NCBI RefSeq assembly: GCF_000243235.1
Contig: NZ_JH594606.1
Span: 247,995-302,559, forward strand
Source: Gillisia limnaea DSM 15749
GTDB taxonomy: Bacteria; Bacteroidota; Bacteroidia; Flavobacteriales; Flavobacteriaceae
Length of the DNA: 54,565 nt
Reading direction: 5' to 3'
How positions within the stretch are numbered: the first letter of the stretch is position 1; each line of letters starts with the position of its first letter. Below the pieces are notes generated by a model. The model worked only from the letters and a program-made list of their open reading frames with translations. It had not been told where the DNA came from and did no database searches. The position numbers and the translations under genes were made by a program. This document shows positions 52,920 to 54,565 of this stretch, piece after piece.

Positions 52920-54426
52920 TAATATCTATTTTTCGTTGAGTATTCACCCTAAGGGTTAAAAGTCCTGCAATAATAAAAGCAAAACCACCTATAATCAGGG
53001 CATAAATTGGTTCATTATTAAAATATTCCTTTACTAAAAATCCTAAAATTGTCGCCGCAACAATTTGCGGTATAACTATAAAAAAGTTAAAAACCCCCAT
53101 ATAATACCCCATTTTCGCCGAAGGTAATGATCCTGAAAGCATCGCATAAGGTATAGACAAAATACTTGCCCAGGCAATACCAACTCCTACCATAGCCATA
53201 GTAAGCCCTATTTTATCTGATACAAAATAGATGGAAAGCAATCCTAAACCACCAGCTACAAGTGCCAACATATGGGTGAATTTATTGCTTGTTCTTCTTG
53301 CCAGCACAGGCAATAGGAAGGCTACCGAAGCTGCGACCCCATTATAAACACCAAACATGATCGTTACCCAGTCGGCAGCATCATTGTATAATTCTGAAGT
53401 GGTATCGCGGGTGCCAAATACGTGACCGGTAACAGCCTGTGTAGTATAGATCCACATAGAAAACAATGCAAACCAGGAAAAGAATTGAACCCAGGCCAGT
53501 TGTTTCATGGTTACCGGCATATTGAGCATATCGGTAATTATAATGGTAAACCCATTTCGTATGTCTTTTGAACGTAATTGGGATACAATCATAAAAAGCA
53601 GGCCAATAAGTATCAAGCCAATAAAGAGTATATACAGTTCCTTGGTAAGATTATTAAAATAAATAACCGCAGACATTACAGAGCCGGTTACGGCCATGAT
53701 CAATCCGGAAAGAAGTTGCGTTCGAATGTTTTTGATCTTATCTAATACATCTACCTTTGCAGGGCTTATTTCCAATCTTCTTTTCTCAAATGCTGCAAGT
53801 TCTGCAGGAGAATATTCTTTAGACTTAATAACGGTCCATAGCACGGCCAGGAAAAACACCACTCCACCCACATAAAAGGACCATTTTACTGAATCGGGTA
53901 TAACTCCCTCTGGAGCAGTATTGCTAAGTCCTATCCAATTGGTAAAAACCCAGGGAAGGGCAGATCCAACCACCGCGCCAATTCCTATAAAGAAACTCTG
54001 CATGGAAAAACCAAGTGTTCGCTGCCGTTCAGGTAGATTATCCCCTACAAAGGCCCGAAATGGTTCCATAGAGATATTGATGGAAGCATCCATGATCCAT
54101 AAGGTTCCTGCTGCTACCCATAAGGTGGGGGAATTGGGCATGATAAACAGTGCAATGGAAGATAATATAGCACCTATTAAAAAATAAGGCCTTCGCCTGC
54201 CCAGCTTAGTCCAGGTCCTGTCGCTAAAATATCCTATAATAGGCTGAACTACCAATCCGGTAACAGGTGCGGCAATCCACAAAATAGGAATATCCTCAAC
54301 ATTTGCCCCAAGGGTTTCAAATATTCTGGAGGTGTTGGCGTTTTGCAAAGCAAAACCAAATTGAATACCCAGGAACCCGAAACTCATGTTCCAGATCTCC
54401 CAAAAACTAAGGGTGCGTTTTTGCAT
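52906..54426 (-). CDS. MFS transporter, maltose-type (glycoside/SLC45-like)
   Basis: The 506-residue inner-membrane protein has about 12 helices. FLGIQFGFALQNANTSRIFETLGA at the N-terminus is represented by its core FGFALQNANTSRIFETLGA, found in maltose and sucrose transporters of the major facilitator group. SDRTWTKLGRRRPYFLIGA is the loop 2-3 signature and WVQFFSWFALFSMW lies in helix 7. It should bring maltose across the inner membrane by proton symport. As first gene of the transcript it feeds the GH65/pgmB pair. Upstream sequence to the window edge (139 bases) holds only a promoter candidate. Confidence 0.9.
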   Translation of the reverse strand: MQKRTLSFWEIWNMSFGFLGIQFGFALQNANTSRIFETLGANVEDIPILWIAAPVTGLVVQPIIGYFSDRTWTKLGRRRPYFLIGAILSSIALFIMPNSPTLWVAAGTLWIMDASINISMEPFRAFVGDNLPERQRTLGFSMQSFFIGIGAVVGSALPWVFTNWIGLSNTAPEGVIPDSVKWSFYVGGVVFFLAVLWTVIKSKEYSPAELAAFEKRRLEISPAKVDVLDKIKNIRTQLLSGLIMAVTGSVMSAVIYFNNLTKELYILFIGLILIGLLFMIVSQLRSKDIRNGFTIIITDMLNMPVTMKQLAWVQFFSWFALFSMWIYTTQAVTGHVFGTRDTTSELYNDAADWVTIMFGVYNGVAASVAFLLPVLARRTSNKFTHMLALVAGGLGLLSIYFVSDKIGLTMAMVGVGIAWASILSIPYAMLSGSLPSAKMGYYMGVFNFFIVIPQIVAATILGFLVKEYFNNEPIYALIIGGFAFIIAGLLTLRVNTQRKIDISEQK

Positions 54427-54524
54427 ATCGTAAGGTAAAATTAAGATTACGACAAGCTCTAAGACTCGTCAAAACGTATTAACGGAAGTGAAAATATGGG
54501 TTCTGACTATTAATTTAAATTTAG

Positions 54525-54553
54525 TAAAGATATACTTTTTTTCAAAAGCTCAA
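54525..54553 (-). promoter_or_regulatory. Candidate promoter of the maltose import operon
   Basis: On the minus strand TTG (54551-54553) is separated by 18 bases from TATCTTTA (54525-54532), one mismatch from TAnnTTTG. The leader before the MFS ATG would be about 95 bases. A regulator gene may lie beyond the window edge. Confidence 0.3.
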
Positions 54554-54565
54554 AGTAAAATCTTT

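Overview
This window is chromosomal DNA of a member of the Bacteroidota, most likely a marine Flavobacteriaceae of the Gramella/Zunongwangia/Salegentibacter type (the genus is an inference). The evidence is the low GC content, promoter-like sequences of the Bacteroidota form (TTG, about 20 nt, then TAnnTTTG), A-rich start regions without Shine-Dalgarno sequences, the succinylornithine-type arginine pathway, HisKA_3/NarL two-component proteins, and a maltose cluster built from GH13, GH31, GH65 and a beta-phosphoglucomutase. It reads mainly as core metabolism. I see no phage, insertion sequence, CRISPR array, rRNA or tRNA.

Layout. 1-5.1 kb: the end of an L-serine dehydratase, a CPBP membrane protease, a small secreted NTF2-like protein, panB, an RluA-type pseudouridine synthase and a 514-aa helical protein of unknown function divergent from leuA. 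5.2-9.7 kb (+): leuA-leuC-leuD-leuB with a strong terminator. 9.8-19.2 kb (-): the complete arginine operon, read as GNAT acyltransferase-argG-argC-proC-argD-argF'-argB-argE-argH. 19.5-26.3 kb (-): ilvD-ilvB-ilvN-ilvC-ilvA. Leucine, isoleucine/valine, arginine and pantothenate synthesis therefore lie nearly side by side, and panB uses the valine precursor 2-oxoisovalerate. 26.7-29.7 kb: a MATE exporter convergent with a GNAT-nitrilase fusion.

29.9-33.2 kb holds a response regulator, a histidine kinase, a seven-helix membrane protein and a small hypothetical protein, all on the minus strand. Two copies of a roughly 105-nt plus-strand RNA are interleaved with them. Each copy has its own promoter, compensatory base pairs and an intrinsic terminator. 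This is the most interesting unexplained structure in the window. 33.2-38.1 kb (-): a DUF2891 lipoprotein, an atypical Nramp-family transporter and the 5-oxoprolinase genes pxpA-pxpB-pxpC. 38.2-43.0 kb (-): a ComM-like AAA ATPase, a GlcNAc-kinase-like ATPase, then pfkA-gapA. 43.4-54.4 kb (-): a maltose/maltodextrin cluster made of an MFS importer, beta-phosphoglucomutase, GH65 phosphorylase, a truncated neopullulanase relic, a GH31 alpha-glucosidase and two GH13 lipoproteins.

A second theme is the spacers inside the operons. Where genes are not overlapping, several spacers (leuA-leuC, argE-argH, argD-argF', ilvN-ilvC, the two GH13 genes, Nramp-pxpA) are filled by related repeated elements. 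These end in an A-rich tract just before the next start codon and carry an interchangeable hairpin module. They look like a mobile or regulatory intercistronic RNA family.
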